From Heterocephalus glaber (Eukaryota; Chordata; Mammalia; Rodentia; Bathyergidae), in contig NW_004624734.1 in the NCBI RefSeq assembly GCF_000247695.1, positions 12,303,137-12,367,136 on the forward strand: a DNA stretch of 64,000 nucleotides, in the 5' to 3' direction. This document shows positions 31,708 to 44,000 of this stretch, piece after piece; within the stretch, counting starts at the first letter, position 1, and every line of letters starts with the position of its first letter. The position numbers and the translations under genes were made by a program. Below the pieces are notes generated by a model. The model was not told the DNA's origin, ran no database searches, and saw nothing but the letters and a program-made list of their open reading frames with translations.

Positions 31708-31819
31708 AGCGGTTTTGTTTTTTTTTTTTGTACTGGGGACCGAACTCAGGACCTTGCACTTGCGAGGCAGGCAGTGGCCGAACCACTGAGCTAAATCCCC
31801 AGGCCCCCTCAGCAGTTTT
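31708..31819 (-). mobile_element. ID-type SINE with imperfect target duplication
   Basis: The unit is 31718-31809; CAGCGGTTTT (31708-31717) and CAGCAGTTTT (31810-31819) flank it. On plus, GTACTGGGGACCGAACTCAG and CCACTGAGCTAAATCCCCAG. Confidence 0.9.
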
Positions 31820-32130
31820 CAACAATCAGATAAATTTTAAAAATTGGTGATTTTTCTTTATCAGAAGACTTCTTGAAAAAAATACTGTTTCTGTTAGCAT
31901 AATGGGTTTGGTTGTATACAACTTCAGGAGAGACAACTTGGGCCTCCCTGGTTTACCAATATATACCCAGGCACCCAGACAGAGCTTGCACACAGTAGGA
32001 ATCCACCGAGAGAATGGATAAACAGCAGTTATTGCACAAAGCAGGGAACCCTGGTAGCTCAGTCTGTTTCTGCTTCACTTCATTTGATCTTTTTTTTTTT
32101 TAATTTCAAGATATCTGCCCATAACTCTTA

Positions 32131-32356
32131 ATGGCAGGTGTTTTTGTTTTGTTTTGTTTTGCAGTAACAGAAATTGAATCTGGGGCCTTTGCACTGAACT
32201 ATAGCCCCGGTCCTTTTTTAAATTGTTAAATTTTGAGGCAGGGGCTCACTGAATCACTAAATTGCTCAAGCTGGGATTGAACTTGTGACCCTATTGCCTC
32301 AGGTTCCTAGAAGGCTGGGATTATAGGTGTGTACCACTGCATCTGGCTCATGGCAG
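32131..32356 (-). mobile_element. B1-ID dimeric SINE
   Basis: The body is 32138-32349, with ATGGCAG at 32131-32137 and 32350-32356. ID half AATTGAATCTGGGGCCTTTG; B1 half ATTTTGAGGCAGGGGCTCAC through GTGTGTACCACTGCATCTGG. Confidence 0.8.
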
Positions 32357-32510
32357 TACATTTCTTTGCTAAGCTTTTTCTCAGGGTTTATTACTTTTAT
32401 TTAATCTTTCAAAGAACCAACTCTTCAATTCATTGATTCTTTATATTGTTTTTGTAGTCCCAAATACATTAATTTCTGCTTTGATCCCTATAATTTCCTC
32501 TGCTAAGCTT

Positions 32511-32625
32511 TTTCTGTAGTCTTTTTTTTTTTTTTTGGTACCGGGGATCGAACTCAGGTCCTTGTGCTTGCACAGCAGGTGGTGAAACCACTGAGCTAAA
32601 TCCCCAGCCCTTTCTGTAGTCTTTT
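32511..32625 (-). mobile_element. ID-type SINE with 15-bp target duplication
   Basis: TTTCTGTAGTCTTTT is repeated at 32511-32525 and 32611-32625. The body has GGTACCGGGGATCGAACTCA and CCACTGAGCTAAATCCCCAG on plus, and a long T tail. Confidence 0.95.
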
Positions 32626-33268
32626 GGTTTACAAAAATATGAAACAAGATACCAGGTATATGTTATAATGGTTTGAAAATCACTTTTTAAAAATGAAATG
32701 CTTTTAGAATGTTCTTGATCACTTATTTTTCTACATTTTAGTAAAATGCCTTTCTATAATCCACGTGGCTCCCTCGAATGCTGCTACATCTGAACCAGTG
32801 AACCAGTGATATGTGAGTTACTGGCATTATTATTCTACATGGTATTGAGGCAGTGTAGAAGATGAAATAGTATTGACAAAATAAAATGCTTCAGTTTTTC
32901 TTGTATCTTTCAAAGAAAATGCCTAAGAAACAAGAAAAGTTCAGTGAAACACAAAGCATTCTGCTTGCTGGCCAAATAGATTTATCATCATTCCACAGTC
33001 TAAGCTATAACCCAGGTGTAAATTGAGATCTTGATGATGCTTTTTCTGCTGAAGGAGATGGAACCTCAGAATATTTCTAAGATTCTCCTAGTTCTTTCAT
33101 TTTTGCTTTTCTGCTCATCTGGAAATACAGGGAAGATGGCTGTGGGAATCCAGCCAGGGTTATGGAGTACAAGATCCAAGGTCAGACCTGGGGGTTAAGC
33201 CCAAGGAAGTTCTATCAGGACCCACCTCTACTGTGTTTATTCAAGAGAACTCAGGTTAAAAATGGAAA
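32626..33268. other. TDP1 intronic sequence with nothing recognised
   Basis: AT-rich, with an 8-bp tandem ACCAGTGA near 32800. No element called. Confidence 0.4.
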
Positions 33269-33475
33269 AGGCCAGTTAATTTTCCTGCAATCCCACCTAC
33301 AGGGGGGCCCTGAGGGAGGCAGAAGGGCCGTAAATTCTAGGCCAGCCTGGGCAATGTAGAGACCTCGTCTCAAAATAAATAAAAGGGCTGTGTGTGTGTA
33401 TGTGAGTGTGTGAGTGTGTGTGTGTGTGTGTGTGTCTCAGTGCTTCCGGGGTTCAATCCCAGAATCACCAAAAAG
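33269..33475 (+). mobile_element. B1-ID dimer split by a (GT)n microsatellite
   Basis: B1 remnant GGCCAGCCTGGGCAATGTAG with CTCGTCTCAAAATAAATAAA. A (TG)n tract follows at about 33390-33436, then the ID end GTTCAATCCCAGAATCACC. Confidence 0.65.
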
Positions 33476-33540
33476 AGACAGACAGGCAGACAGACAGAGG
33501 AAGGGGGAAGACGAAGGGAAGGGGAGAGGGGACCTAAATA
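33476..33540. repeat. Purine-rich simple repeat (GACA)n/(GGGAA)n
   Basis: AGACAGACAGGCAGACAGAC followed by GGAAGGGGGAAGACGAAGGG, probably derived from the adjacent SINE tail. Confidence 0.85.
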
Positions 33541-33754
33541 GAGAAGACAAAAGCATAGCACTAAAGTGAGAAGGGGGAAGTGACTGTCCTATGCCAGCCT
33601 TATTAGACTTTTAAAAGGCACTGTTCCAAGGTAAAGGAGAGGGGAGAGAATTCCTGCTAATTCTTGTTCTGTTATGTGCCACAAACTGAGTAGCCGCTGT
33701 AAATAGGACAATTATGAAAACTCTGAGCTAAACACTGTATATTAAGCACATTAT

Positions 33755-33885
33755 AGATATCATCTCAGTTAATTTTTTCAGCACCCCGTAAGGCAGGCAC
33801 TCATATTTACTCATTTTGCAGAGAGATACAAGGGCCTAGAAAAGTAACTGCTCAAGGCCACTTAGGAAGCTGAAGAGCTCGCACG
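33755..33885 (-). mobile_element. MIR
   Basis: CTCATTTTGCAGAGAGATAC and AAGTAACTGCTCAAGGCCAC with CTTAGGAAGCTGAAGAGC are the antisense MIR core. Confidence 0.75.
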
Positions 33886-34321
33886 TGACCATGGCCTGGC
33901 TTTAGATCATGATTTTCCTCTTTAATTGGTAGCAGGTGGAGTGATCACAGATTCCTTGAAATTCTGATAAAATCTATATAACCTTGCTAATAGAAAAGAA
34001 ATCTTCATGAACATATAGCGAACTTAGCAGAGTTACATCATAGATGGTTTGGGAAGAGAGGAAGGAGAAGAATGCTTTGGAACCTTACTATCAACACAAA
34101 TGATCAGAGAGCACAGTCACTTGTAAGGCACGATGACATGCTGACAGCAGGAGAGGGGACTGGCTTTGACAGATGCATCAGTGTGATCTAAGAAACGGGC
34201 CCGTGGTGGGAGGGAGGCTGGGGAAGTTGCCGGGGGCCAGGCAGCATCATATAAGCAAGAGAAGGCCCTATGGGTGAGGCCAGCTCCCTCAAGGAAATGG
34301 TTTGGAATATTAATGGAGTGA
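33886..34321. other. TDP1 intronic sequence with nothing recognised
   Basis: No exon or repeat supported. Confidence 0.4.
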
Positions 34322-34428
34322 TGTCATTAAAACTTTGGGGTTTTTTTGGTACCGGGGATCGAACTCGAGTCCTTGAGCTTGCGAGTGGAACCACTGAGCT
34401 AAATCCCTGGCCCTGTCATTAAAACTTT
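34322..34428 (-). mobile_element. ID-type SINE with 15-bp target duplication, internally shortened
   Basis: TGTCATTAAAACTTT is repeated at 34322-34336 and 34414-34428. The unit lacks about 10 bp between CTTGCGAG and TGGAACCACTGAGC compared with its siblings. Confidence 0.95.
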
Positions 34429-34793
34429 CCAATCAAAAAAGTTTTCCCTCTTCAGATCTAGTACTTGTGTAGAAAACCTGCAGATTAGAATTTTGCTACT
34501 CATGTGGGTCTCTAGACTCCAGGGGAAAAGATGCTGGGTATGGTGATGTAATGAGCACTTGCCATTGTAAATTATTAATTGTGTCCTAATTGCACCACTC
34601 ATCTGAGTGCGTATGGATGGCCTGGCCAGATGTGAGGCTGGATCACATCTAGGGCGGACCTGGGGGCGGTGGATGGGGGGATGGAGAAGCTGCACCTCAG
34701 CCGCAGGCTCTGAGGACATGGGACCTCCTATGGATCTTCCCAGGGATTTGCTATAGTGAAATGTATGTGATCACTGTCCTTAGGAAATTCATA

Positions 34794-35424
34794 GTCTAGT
34801 GCAGCAGTTTTCAAAATGTGGCAAGGGGACCTCACTAAGCCGTTATTTGTTATGTTCACTGTCACATTCACACAGGTGTGCAGAGGCGAGTTGATGCAAT
34901 GTACCAACAGATCGGGAGGACCTGTGACACTTCGGCGGCCTCTCATGATGCATAATAGAGAGGCGTGTGAAAACATTAAATCATGAACACTTTGCTTGCT
35001 AATTTTTCTTCTAATTTTAGATACAGTCATTAAAATGTTGCAAGGGATTATTTTATTATTATTTTTTATTATGGCTGTACTAGGGACTGGACACAGGGCC
35101 TTCGCACTGAGCTCCATCCCCAGCCTTTAAAAATAAATTTGTTTTTTGAGACAGGGTCTCACTAAGTCACTAAGTTACCTAGGCTTGAACTTGGGATCCT
35201 CCTGCCTCAGCTTCCTATAGTGCTGGGATTACAGGACTGTACCACCATGTCTGGCCCTAACTAAGAAGTCAATAAGTAAAAATTTCTTGGTTCTAATTTC
35301 TAATATAGTAAACATGAATAGATATGAAGCCTCATGTGAATAAAAGCTCTTCATGCTGCTCAATAATTTTAAAAAGTACAAAAGGGTTTTAAGACCAACC
35401 AGTTTGAGGGCTATAGCTCCAGTG
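34794..35424 (+). mobile_element. hAT-Charlie-like fossil, interrupted by a SINE
   Basis: The body is about 34802-35416. It starts CAGCAGTTTTCAAAATGTGG; the reverse complement of its end is CTATAGCCCTCAAACTG, an imperfect inverted repeat. Flanking octamers GTCTAGTG (34794-34801) and CTCCAGTG (35417-35424) match 6/8, as expected for an old 8-bp hAT duplication. A B1-ID copy lies inside (about 35060-35256). Confidence 0.65.
35060..35256 (-). mobile_element. B1-ID dimeric SINE nested in the hAT fossil
   Basis: ID half TGTACTAGGGACTGGACACA and GAGCTCCATCCCCAGCC on plus; B1 half TTTTGAGACAGGGTCTCACT through GCTGGGATTACAGGACTG. Confidence 0.8.
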
Positions 35425-35560
35425 GCCCAGACAGACTGCTGCAAACCTGACAGAGGGTTCCACAAACCAGGCTCCCACTGAGAGAGGCCAACAGCATCTG
35501 TTGGCTCTTTTTGCTTCTAGCACATCACCCCACCCATGGTTCCCTGTGCCCATGTCTCAC

Positions 35561-35669
35561 CTTTACTTCCGTATAGTTCCGGAGGCAGGTCGTATGGCAC
35601 AGGGAAGGGAGGTGCAAGCTCCTGGCTGCCAGAGGAGAATTTCTGCTTCACCTTGAAGCTGGCCAGGCC
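35561..35669 (-). CDS. TDP1: TDP1 penultimate coding exon
   Basis: This encodes 36 residues (human positions about 549-584) plus the first base of the Asp585 codon. The acceptor is TGTGTCTGCAG and the donor GTGAGACATG. The peptide starts [20 protein letters not shown] and continues [16 protein letters not shown]. Human TDP1, as I recall it, has [20 protein letters not shown] then [16 protein letters not shown], so identity is high with a small variable patch in the middle. This segment belongs to the C-terminal PLD-like domain, after the catalytic HKN motif. Both exon phases (0 at start, 1 at end) fit the neighbouring exons. Confidence 0.97.
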
Positions 35670-38449
35670 CTGCAGACACACAGAAGAAACCTATGATTAT
35701 ATTCCATTTTCTAAAAAGAACCAGAAGACCCCAAGAAACAATTACGTCCTTTGGAGAGCCACAAAAACTCCAAGTGATTTCAGAGCTATTTTCAATGTCC
35801 GATAGGCAAATATAATTGTAACTTTCCCAAATTATTTTCTTTCCTAAAAATAAGAGAGGCTTACATTTCAGGAATTAAGTTTTCAAGAGTTTAACAAAAG
35901 ATAGGAGGGAATCAAAAACAACATTTCTGGAGATTACAGCCCATTCTACTAAACACTATGTACAGGCTGGCAGGGAGTCTTGTAGAATTCACTGTATAAA
36001 AATACCTCGAAATACTTTCAATATTGCTATAGTAACAGACTGCCTGCTCAGGAGTAAGATATAAAAGTTGTTCTTGTGTATAATGAAAATGTTCCAGTAG
36101 GAATATAAAAATGAAAAATTTTTAAGAACTACCAAATGTAAGGTTCATTCCATGACCTTTTGAGCAGGGTGTTAATCTCAGGTGTGGAGGGGGGGGGGCT
36201 GCCCCCTACCCAGGCCGATGAGCACACTGCCTTCCTTCTGCCGCAGGGCAGATGCTTCATACACTAGTAATGTCCCCAGGCCTCCACACACAAGCTTTTT
36301 CCAGGCTTTCCTGGCTCACCCTGGCACTCCGCTTTTTAGTCTATCCAGCTGTCTCTTGTGCCTCTTTACTAACCCCTTGTGGTGGTGGGCTTATTTGCCT
36401 AACTTAACACAACCTCGACAGGACACTAAAAGGGAAGGTGCTGACTGCAGCTTCCACCCAGTTGAAACTGGAATACAGTGTAAGCAGGACAGCGAAAAGC
36501 AGCACACCCTAGTGGTGTCAGACGGGCTGCCCACCCAGATTATGATGCTAAGATTTCACAGAAGATAGGAAAGGAGAACACATGATAAGCTCCACTTCTC
36601 CGCCTGCCCTTCACTCTTCCTCAGGCTTCCCCTTCCTGGGAAGCCCAAGATCCCCTATAAATCCACACCCTTTGACCTAGGGGAGCTTGGGAACTTCCAT
36701 CACTAGATGCCCAAGTACTGATTTGTGCGACTCAGCAGAGTTCTGTTTGACTGGGACTACTGTCTTGGGGTCCCCACTGGGGCAAGGGCCCAGAAGTAGA
36801 GAGGTTAATGAAGTCCCCTTGTGGGTGAGGCTTGTGACATACAGGAGTCCTGGTTATACAGTCTGGAGAGAAACATTAAGCAAACACATTTCTACAAGTA
36901 AAATAAATAATCACAATTTGTAGCAAGTGCTGTGGGAACAGCCAGGAGTATTACAAGGGAACAGCAGGGCTTTGGAAGCAGGATTTGGGGGTTGGGCAGA
37001 GGAGGGCCAGCAGAACCCTCCCTGTCATTAAACCGTGGAAGAAGAGGAGAGCTTGAAGTGGGAGTGGGAAGAAGAATGTTCCAGGTGGAGGGAAAAGCAG
37101 GGTGGCTAAGATCTTTGTGCATTCTGGAAATTAAAATAGATGGTCGGTGGGACAGGTGGGTACTTTTGTGTTGGTCTCAATTTCCTCCTTGGTGAAAGTG
37201 GGATGGTAAAGCTCCTGGTGGTCATCATGCTGACGTTTCTAACTTCTGCGCCCGGCACAAGCCCTGGTGCACAGCAGGTGTGTAAGGAACGCGGAGCTGC
37301 AGACACGGGATGGCAGCACCTCCCCTGCTCTGTTGGTTTCTGCATGGGAACAAATGGAATACATGGGGGACAGTGCCACATGCATGTTAAGACCCGTAGA
37401 AAGGTATGGGGTGGCAGCATCTCTGATGGCGATGCCAATTAAAATACAGTGAAAGGCGGTGTGTGAAACATGCTGGGCACAAATGCCAGGCATAAAAGGA
37501 AGAATGGCCTATTTCCAGTAGCAGGATAAGGAAAGGCTTTGTAGAAGATAGTATTTTAGCTGGGCTTTAAAAAATTGGTATAATTTTGGTAAACAGAGTG
37601 ATGGTAGGGAAGAACATCAGAAAAGAGGCCAGCATAATCCAGGGCAGACCTAGTAAAGCACAGAGCAGGCACATCTCGGGGTGGAGGGTGAAAACACTGG
37701 GGAGGTTTCAACGGGAGGCAGCATGGGCTTCCGTGGCTGTTACCTGTTAAACCAGAATCACTCCCTGGCTGTGGGACTTGGGATGGGACGTGAGTTGTCT
37801 TTCTCTGGGGACTCTCAGGTCCAGCAGGCAGAGAGGAGAACACCAGAACCCCAAGGGCGTGGCCCTGAGGAGGAGTCCCTGGATTCAAGCCCTGCCTGAA
37901 GAAAGGGACTCGTCTTCTTTGTCTGCTTTGTTGCTTACACTTGTTTGGGTTGAATTTCTGTCACTTACAACCCAAAGCACCACAGGACCCTGGTGAAGGA
38001 GTGTGGCCTTTACTTGAACAGTGAGAAGGTGCAAGGCGGCTTCAGAAGAGAAACATCTCGCTATGAAGGCGACTGCAGCAGCCTGGACAGTGACCTAGAC
38101 AGGAACTCCCTAGAGCTGATCAAGAGTCACTGCCACAAGAGGACAGAGAAGGGCATGGTGACGCAAGGACTAGCATTGCAAAAAGCTTAGACACAAAGCG
38201 AGGTGACTCTGGATAAACAATATCCATGGAAAAAAATAAATTGGAAGATTTAAAAAATCAGGGACACATGAGGGTAGGGAACAGAACGAAGTAGCCTGGG
38301 AGACCAAGGACTCGAGGAGGCCTTGCGCCCGGCACTGAAGGTCACCACAGCCTCCTCCGGCCCCTACTTGTTCCCACTCAGCCACCAACTCCCCAGAGGC
38401 AGGGATGGGTCTCTCCTCACATCTTACCTTTGACACTTTCTAGATCTGA
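35670..38449. other. TDP1 intronic sequence, low in young repeats
   Basis: There is a G10 tract at about 36189-36198. Several short overlapping frames are treated as chance. No exon is supported. Confidence 0.4.
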
Positions 38450-38635
38450 GGAAATTCTTCATCATCTCTTACTTTGGTAGATTACTTACTTCCTGTGGGA
38501 CTCCAGGCAAGTTACTTTACCTTTCTGGGCCTTGGTTTATCAAATGAAGAGAATGATGGCATCTGATTCATAGGGATATGTTATTTAGAATAATGAGTGG
38601 CGTGTGACAGGAGTTCCAGGAAATAAACTAGTGTA
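38450..38635 (+). mobile_element. MIR
   Basis: GACTCCAGGCAAGTTACTTT, ACCTTTCTGGGCCTTGGTTT and ATGAAGAGAATGATGGCATC follow the MIR core order. Confidence 0.8.
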
Positions 38636-38639
38636 ACTG

Positions 38640-38800
38640 TAAATGTTTTCCTCCTATTTTACACAGGAGGAACCAAATTTGGAGCTTAAATATTTGTGCA
38701 GGGCCACGCGGCTATCTAAAGCAGCAAGGCTGGAAATGGAACCCTGTCTTTTTGGTTCTTGGTCCTGTGCTGCTCCCTCTAAGCAAACAAATGGTCTCCC
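38640..38800 (-). mobile_element. MIR
   Basis: CTATTTTACACAGGAGGAAC, GTGCAGGGCCACGCGGCTAT and CTGGAAATGGAACCCTGTCT are the antisense MIR core. It is adjacent to but opposite in orientation to the preceding copy. Confidence 0.75.
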
Positions 38801-40019
38801 ATTCAGCACCGGAACCGTAACAGCGAAAGAAGTCCTTGCAAATCAAGAGTCAGTACTAAGGCAGGCAGGCCGCACCAGGATGAGCCGAAGTCTGGAAATC
38901 CTGGTAGACGGGGCCAGAGGTGGGGAAGTGGTGCCAATTTAGTGATCGTTAAATACTTGTATGGAATTTTAGGTTTTTTTAAAAAAAAGACTTCCATCTT
39001 CTTTTGCTCCTAGCTTATTTGTTACTTCCATCTGTATCACGGCAGTGGAAGATTCTTCACAGCCTGGACCAGATCCTGTGCCCTACGTGTTTTGACCCAG
39101 GCTTCCATTTTGTGGAGTCTGACCTCAGATACAAGTGTTGAACCATCCATGTCTGACACGAAGAAATATGCTTTCTTCTTGAATGCCATTTTTGATCCAA
39201 ATTCTAGGGTATTATACAAAAAAAAAAAAAGTACCACTTTTCCCTTCAATCTGGATGTCAAATAAATTTGAGGCTGTCTCCTAATTATCATTATTTATAT
39301 ATCACAGTGGTATCGCATGGCATTTTACAAAACAGAGGAAGGCACCCTCCCAGGCACAGATACTTATAAGACAGTGAAGACAATACATTTATAAAACACC
39401 AGGTGAGAGGGTGGACACATATCACACAGGAAAAATTGCTGGCTTTTCCCTTCGACAGCTTGGGGAGTGAAAGTGCTGGTTATCATTTGCTTGGGTAGCT
39501 CGGCTCCATCACAGGGAGCAAGAGGCCTGCCCAGATTTCAGCTGGAGATGCTGCTCATTTTGTTGGTCACACACCTCTGAGCAGCAGCCTCGGGTGGGCC
39601 AACCCTACACACAAGGCATCAAGTTTTCTGGGTAAAACAGTGACAGCCGCTGAGCCTCCCAGAAGGAACACAGTTGATCAGAAATGGACTAAGCAGCAGG
39701 GAAAGAATCTCAGAAAGGTGGTGGTGGCCTGTCCCTCCTATGAGGCAGGATCTGATCCCTCTCACACGTGTTCCTCAGAGGAGTACGTGCCTGCCTGGGC
39801 TCTGCAGGATGGTTCTCATACACAAAGGGCTGGCTGAGTGTAGTTCAGGAGGAAGAGAAGCAACAGCACCACAACATCCCGGAAGTGATGTCAAGATTAT
39901 GATTTGACTGATTGACTGAAAAGTCTGATTTGAAGCCTAGGAAGCCTTCAATCTTCTGCTGGGCCATGTGCTGCCAGTGTCACCAGCAACCAGGCCTCCA
40001 CTGAGCACATGGTAGGTAC
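38801..40019. other. TDP1 intronic sequence with nothing recognised
   Basis: A poly-A run lies near 39222. No exon or repeat is supported. Confidence 0.4.
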
Positions 40020-40165
40020 CAGGCACTGTTTTACACCCTCTACAGATTCTACCTCTTCATTCTCACATGATCCTGAATTAGTTACTGTACTGTCCCCATG
40101 GGACAGTGGAGAATAATGGCACCTAGAGAAGTAAAATAACTTGGCTAGTAAGTGGGTCCCTGGCT
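40020..40165 (-). mobile_element. MIR
   Basis: AGGCACTGTTTTACACCCTC, CCCATGGGACAGTGGAGAAT and AAATAACTTGGCTAGTAAGT match antisense MIR. Confidence 0.7.
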
Positions 40166-40324
40166 CTGGTCTGCCTCACTTCCAAGCCCATTCTCTTTCT
40201 GTCACTGTGATTCCTATAGCTCTCAGGTCCCTAAATCTTCCAACTCTGTCCTGGAGAGTTCCTTTCCTTGGTTCTTGAGATCACTCCATGTGTTCTCCCA
40301 TGTTTTATCTTCTTCCAAGTTCTT

Positions 40325-41098
40325 TCAGTGTCTCTGGCTGAGATGAATGGAAGTAGCCCAGGATGACACAATTACTAAGAGCCTGTTGCTCCTCGACCCA
40401 TCCTCATCAAATGACCAGAGCATATGGGAGAGGAAGAGCTCTTGGTGGACCTTGAAGTCGCACAAAGGAATCTGGATGTTATCTTGTAGGCCAAGGGGAA
40501 CCGCTGAAGGGCACAGGAATACAGACCAGGGTATGTGGGCAGAAACAGCACTGAAGTAGAATTGAAACCTGAGATGAGGATGGGAGGAGCCAGCCAGTCC
40601 AGGGGAGAGAGGACAGTGATGTTTGTGCCAGGGCAGATGAGACAGAATATGGGAACTGGATGTGGAAGGGTGAGAGGCCAGTGGCATATCGGCTGAGTGG
40701 GAGAAGGCAAGAGGTTGCCAAGAAAGGTTGCGTGAAACATTGTTGCCCAGCTGTGGACTCCTGGGAAACCCTGGGAGCCAGGCAATGGGGCAGCCCCAGG
40801 AGGTGGACAGAGGTGGGAGAGTGAGGAGGGGCCAGCTGTGAGGAAACAGGTTGAGAATGGGCTCAGCTGTGGCTCTTGGAAGTGGTATTAATTCTTCCAG
40901 CCAGAGTCCCAGTCTTAAGAAGAGTGGATACACCCGGACTATGTGCCGTCTCTGAGAACAAAAAGATGAAAACAGTTTAACCAGGATAGAGAAAAGAGAA
41001 AGCAGAGACTTGGAGACTGAGGTCAAGTAGGCCCTTGACTTTTTGGGGATTGGTTTGCAATACTTGATTCTGACTCCAGAAAACAGGGAATCTACCAT
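40325..41098 (-). other. 257-codon open frame, probably not a gene
   Basis: This is the longest open frame in the window apart from N-containing artefacts. It is Leu/Ser/Pro/His-rich with no domain I recognise and no Kozak or splice context. The lower half lies antisense to what looks like an ancient interspersed repeat (GAATCTGGATGTTATCTTGT region). Absence of stops may be chance. Confidence 0.3.
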
Positions 41099-44000
41099 CT
41101 CAGCATCAAATGAACCTCGGGCTCTGAAGAGGCCAAGAGGTCTCTCAGCTCTAAGATAGAGCAGGGGCCCTTGGGCTGCCTACTGGACATCAGTCCTCGA
41201 TTCTAAGGTGGCCATGTGCCTTGTTCACAGAGGCAGGAGGAGCTCTAGCCACACTGTGTGCTGCATGTTCAATAAACACCAAAAGGAATGAAGTTCAAAG
41301 AGAAATACTTCTACTTCCCGGGTATACACACACAGATACCTTAGGGTTTGATACGTAGCCACTGATCTTTGAAATCACTGGATCTTTCCTATATAAAGAT
41401 TTTCCACAGGTGTGTGCATCTAATTTAAAAGTTAAATGCATAGAAAGAAACAATCCAGAGAACATTATAGAATTGGTAAGTTGGTATCAGACCTCAAAAG
41501 AAATAGTCTTTGACTTAAATCAGCAAGCTTTCATCAGGCGCCCTGTACGTGGCAAGTGCTACTAAGTGCTGGTCACACAAAGTCAGATGTACTTCAACAT
41601 TAATCTCTAAGGCTCTTGAAAGTGTCCCAGTCAAAGGGAAAGCTACTGATGATCCACATGCAACTTAGGTTGATCTTGAAAAGATGTGTTTATGGACTGA
41701 TTCACTTAAAAAAAGCAGAAAAAAAAATGGGAACAGGTCATTATTCAGTTACAAAGGACACATGAGCTTCCAGATCAACCTCAGAGGTTTTAAGTAGCAC
41801 CTTTATTATGAATGGGACAGGCCAGCTCTCCATTCACCTCAGTTTCTGGGGCCTGGGAAGTGTTGTCACGTGGCTACCGGGTTGCCGAGTGACAGGCCCT
41901 GGTCAGGGCTGTGAAAGGGGAACCGCAGGGATCCCTCTAGGCGGCTGCCTGTGCTGCTTGAGGCTGTGCCATTCCTGACTGTAATGCCAGCCTCAGATCA
42001 GTGTTCAGGACACAGTGATCGAGATGGTGTTTGGTGAAGGACAAAAGAGGCAACTCTGGGTGCTGATAACTCAGGAATGTGGGTGGCAGAGACATGGAGT
42101 TCTGCCCAGGACGCAGAAGGGGATGGTTCTGACAAGGGTCTCTGGATGCTGTCCAGCCTGAAGGAGGACCTCGAACTCAATGGGGCCAATCTCTTTGGCA
42201 AAGATGTAACTAAAAGCATCAAAAGCTCTGTCTTACTCATATTGAAGAGGGAAACTTAAAGAATAAAATAATACCTTGCCTCATTTTACAACAAACTGCA
42301 TTCTTGTTAGCAAACATTTTAAGTTTAAGATCAGTAGAGAACTCTGTAGGGCATTTTATTAAGTGAATATATAGGGGCTGACATGGAGAGCAGGCCTAAG
42401 CTTGAGAAGTCCCCGGAAGTGCCACATGGCCAGCCTCTGAGCTTTGGAGCCAACTGGTGGCAGCCATCAGGGAGAAGGCCTACTTCGAAGTCCCCAGAGC
42501 TGGACAGGCCCACCCTCCCAAGTCTCAGCTGTTCAGTAATTTCTTTGATTCTATGACTATCCTCAGTATCTCTTTAATAAGTTTCTTCTTTTTATGGGCT
42601 TAAGTTGGTGTTGGTAGAACATAACCGAAAGAACACTAAGAACACTTAGGTTATGGTCTCCTGGGGCGGTCACCTCACGTCTCTGCACTCAGCTCCATCT
42701 GGGATGCCTCTTGTCTTATTATTCATGTACAGGGTGCTTCTCTGACATTTATGAACAGCAGCTCGATGGGAGGGCCAAAGTCATATACTTCTGAGTACTT
42801 TTGACCCTGCCTAACTTGGTCACCTTGCCCAAGTCATTTAGGACAACTACAGGAAACTCAATAAGATGAGAAAATGGCTGGGGACAAGACAGTTTGTGGG
42901 TCCTCACCAGTGTTATAGAGGAAGCTGCTGTGAAGTACTGTTCCAGGCTGTGTGGCTCAAGACAAGCCAACACACTGTTGGAGAATGTGTCATCTTCTTA
43001 GCATGTTCTTTTTCTAACTCTAATTTCATATATTTCACTTGACACACATAAAAACAGTGAATTAAATTTAGCCTATACATTGAAAGGCCAGAGTTTCTCT
43101 TTTAGATAGCTGACTGACATACATACAAAGTCCCAGTTATTTCTTTCTTTCTGTATTTCATTCTTTTCCTCTTATTTATCTCTCTCTTCAGTTTTCCACA
43201 TATATAAAAAGAGAATAGAAAATATATAAATGGCTACAGAATTGGGCCAGTACCATATTGCTTTTGATACATCTATTAAAGATTTAGAAAGACAAATTCA
43301 ATCTCAAATGTAACTGTGAATCAGTCTGTCAATCATCTAGCTAGCCTGGGGAAGGCTTATCTCTGGAATCTGTTAGGATAACACAAATGGGGTGGAATCC
43401 ATTTTTAATCTTCTTGCCTGATGGATGGCCTTTCATAAATAATGAAATTTCTACTTTACCTCAAGTGTGCTATAGTGGGCCTTTTTCTTTTTCCACAAAT
43501 GTAGAAATAAGAGGTATAAAATCAATTTGCAGAGTCTAAGTGATAACTCCTATTTTTTCCCTCTATTATCCTTCTCTAGTATACACAGAATAAATATCTG
43601 AGCTAAAATTTAGCAGCTGGGAAGGACCTAGATGATGTGGAAGGGCAATACATTTCTTTCCTATTAACATTTTCATTATCAAAGGTCAGGGCAGAACAGT
43701 TACAAAAGACTAGAATTTTGCAAATCCTTACAGCAAAAGCCAAACTAGAATGACATGGAATTTTCCCACTACTAAAGTTACTGCTGGGAGATTACTCTAG
43801 CCTCAGTTTAATGCTAATCGCTATAATCACAGCACATTACCGAATACTGTTACCCCAGAGCTCTGGGCTCACTGTGGGCTGTGATAAATTTGGAAGATCA
43901 GGAAGAGATCCTGAAATCTCAGGTCTTGGGACTGTGCCCCACTCTCACTGTGGAACCTTAGGGATGTCTTATCCCTGTCTAAAAAGCAGCTAATCATTTA

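Larger units (their letters stand above)
28993..35560 (-). other. TDP1: TDP1 last intron
   Basis: A 6.6-kb intron bounded by a GTGAGA donor (35560 downwards) and an acceptor CAG ending at 28993. It carries several SINEs, MIRs and a hAT fossil. No extra TDP1 exon was recognised in it. Confidence 0.85.
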
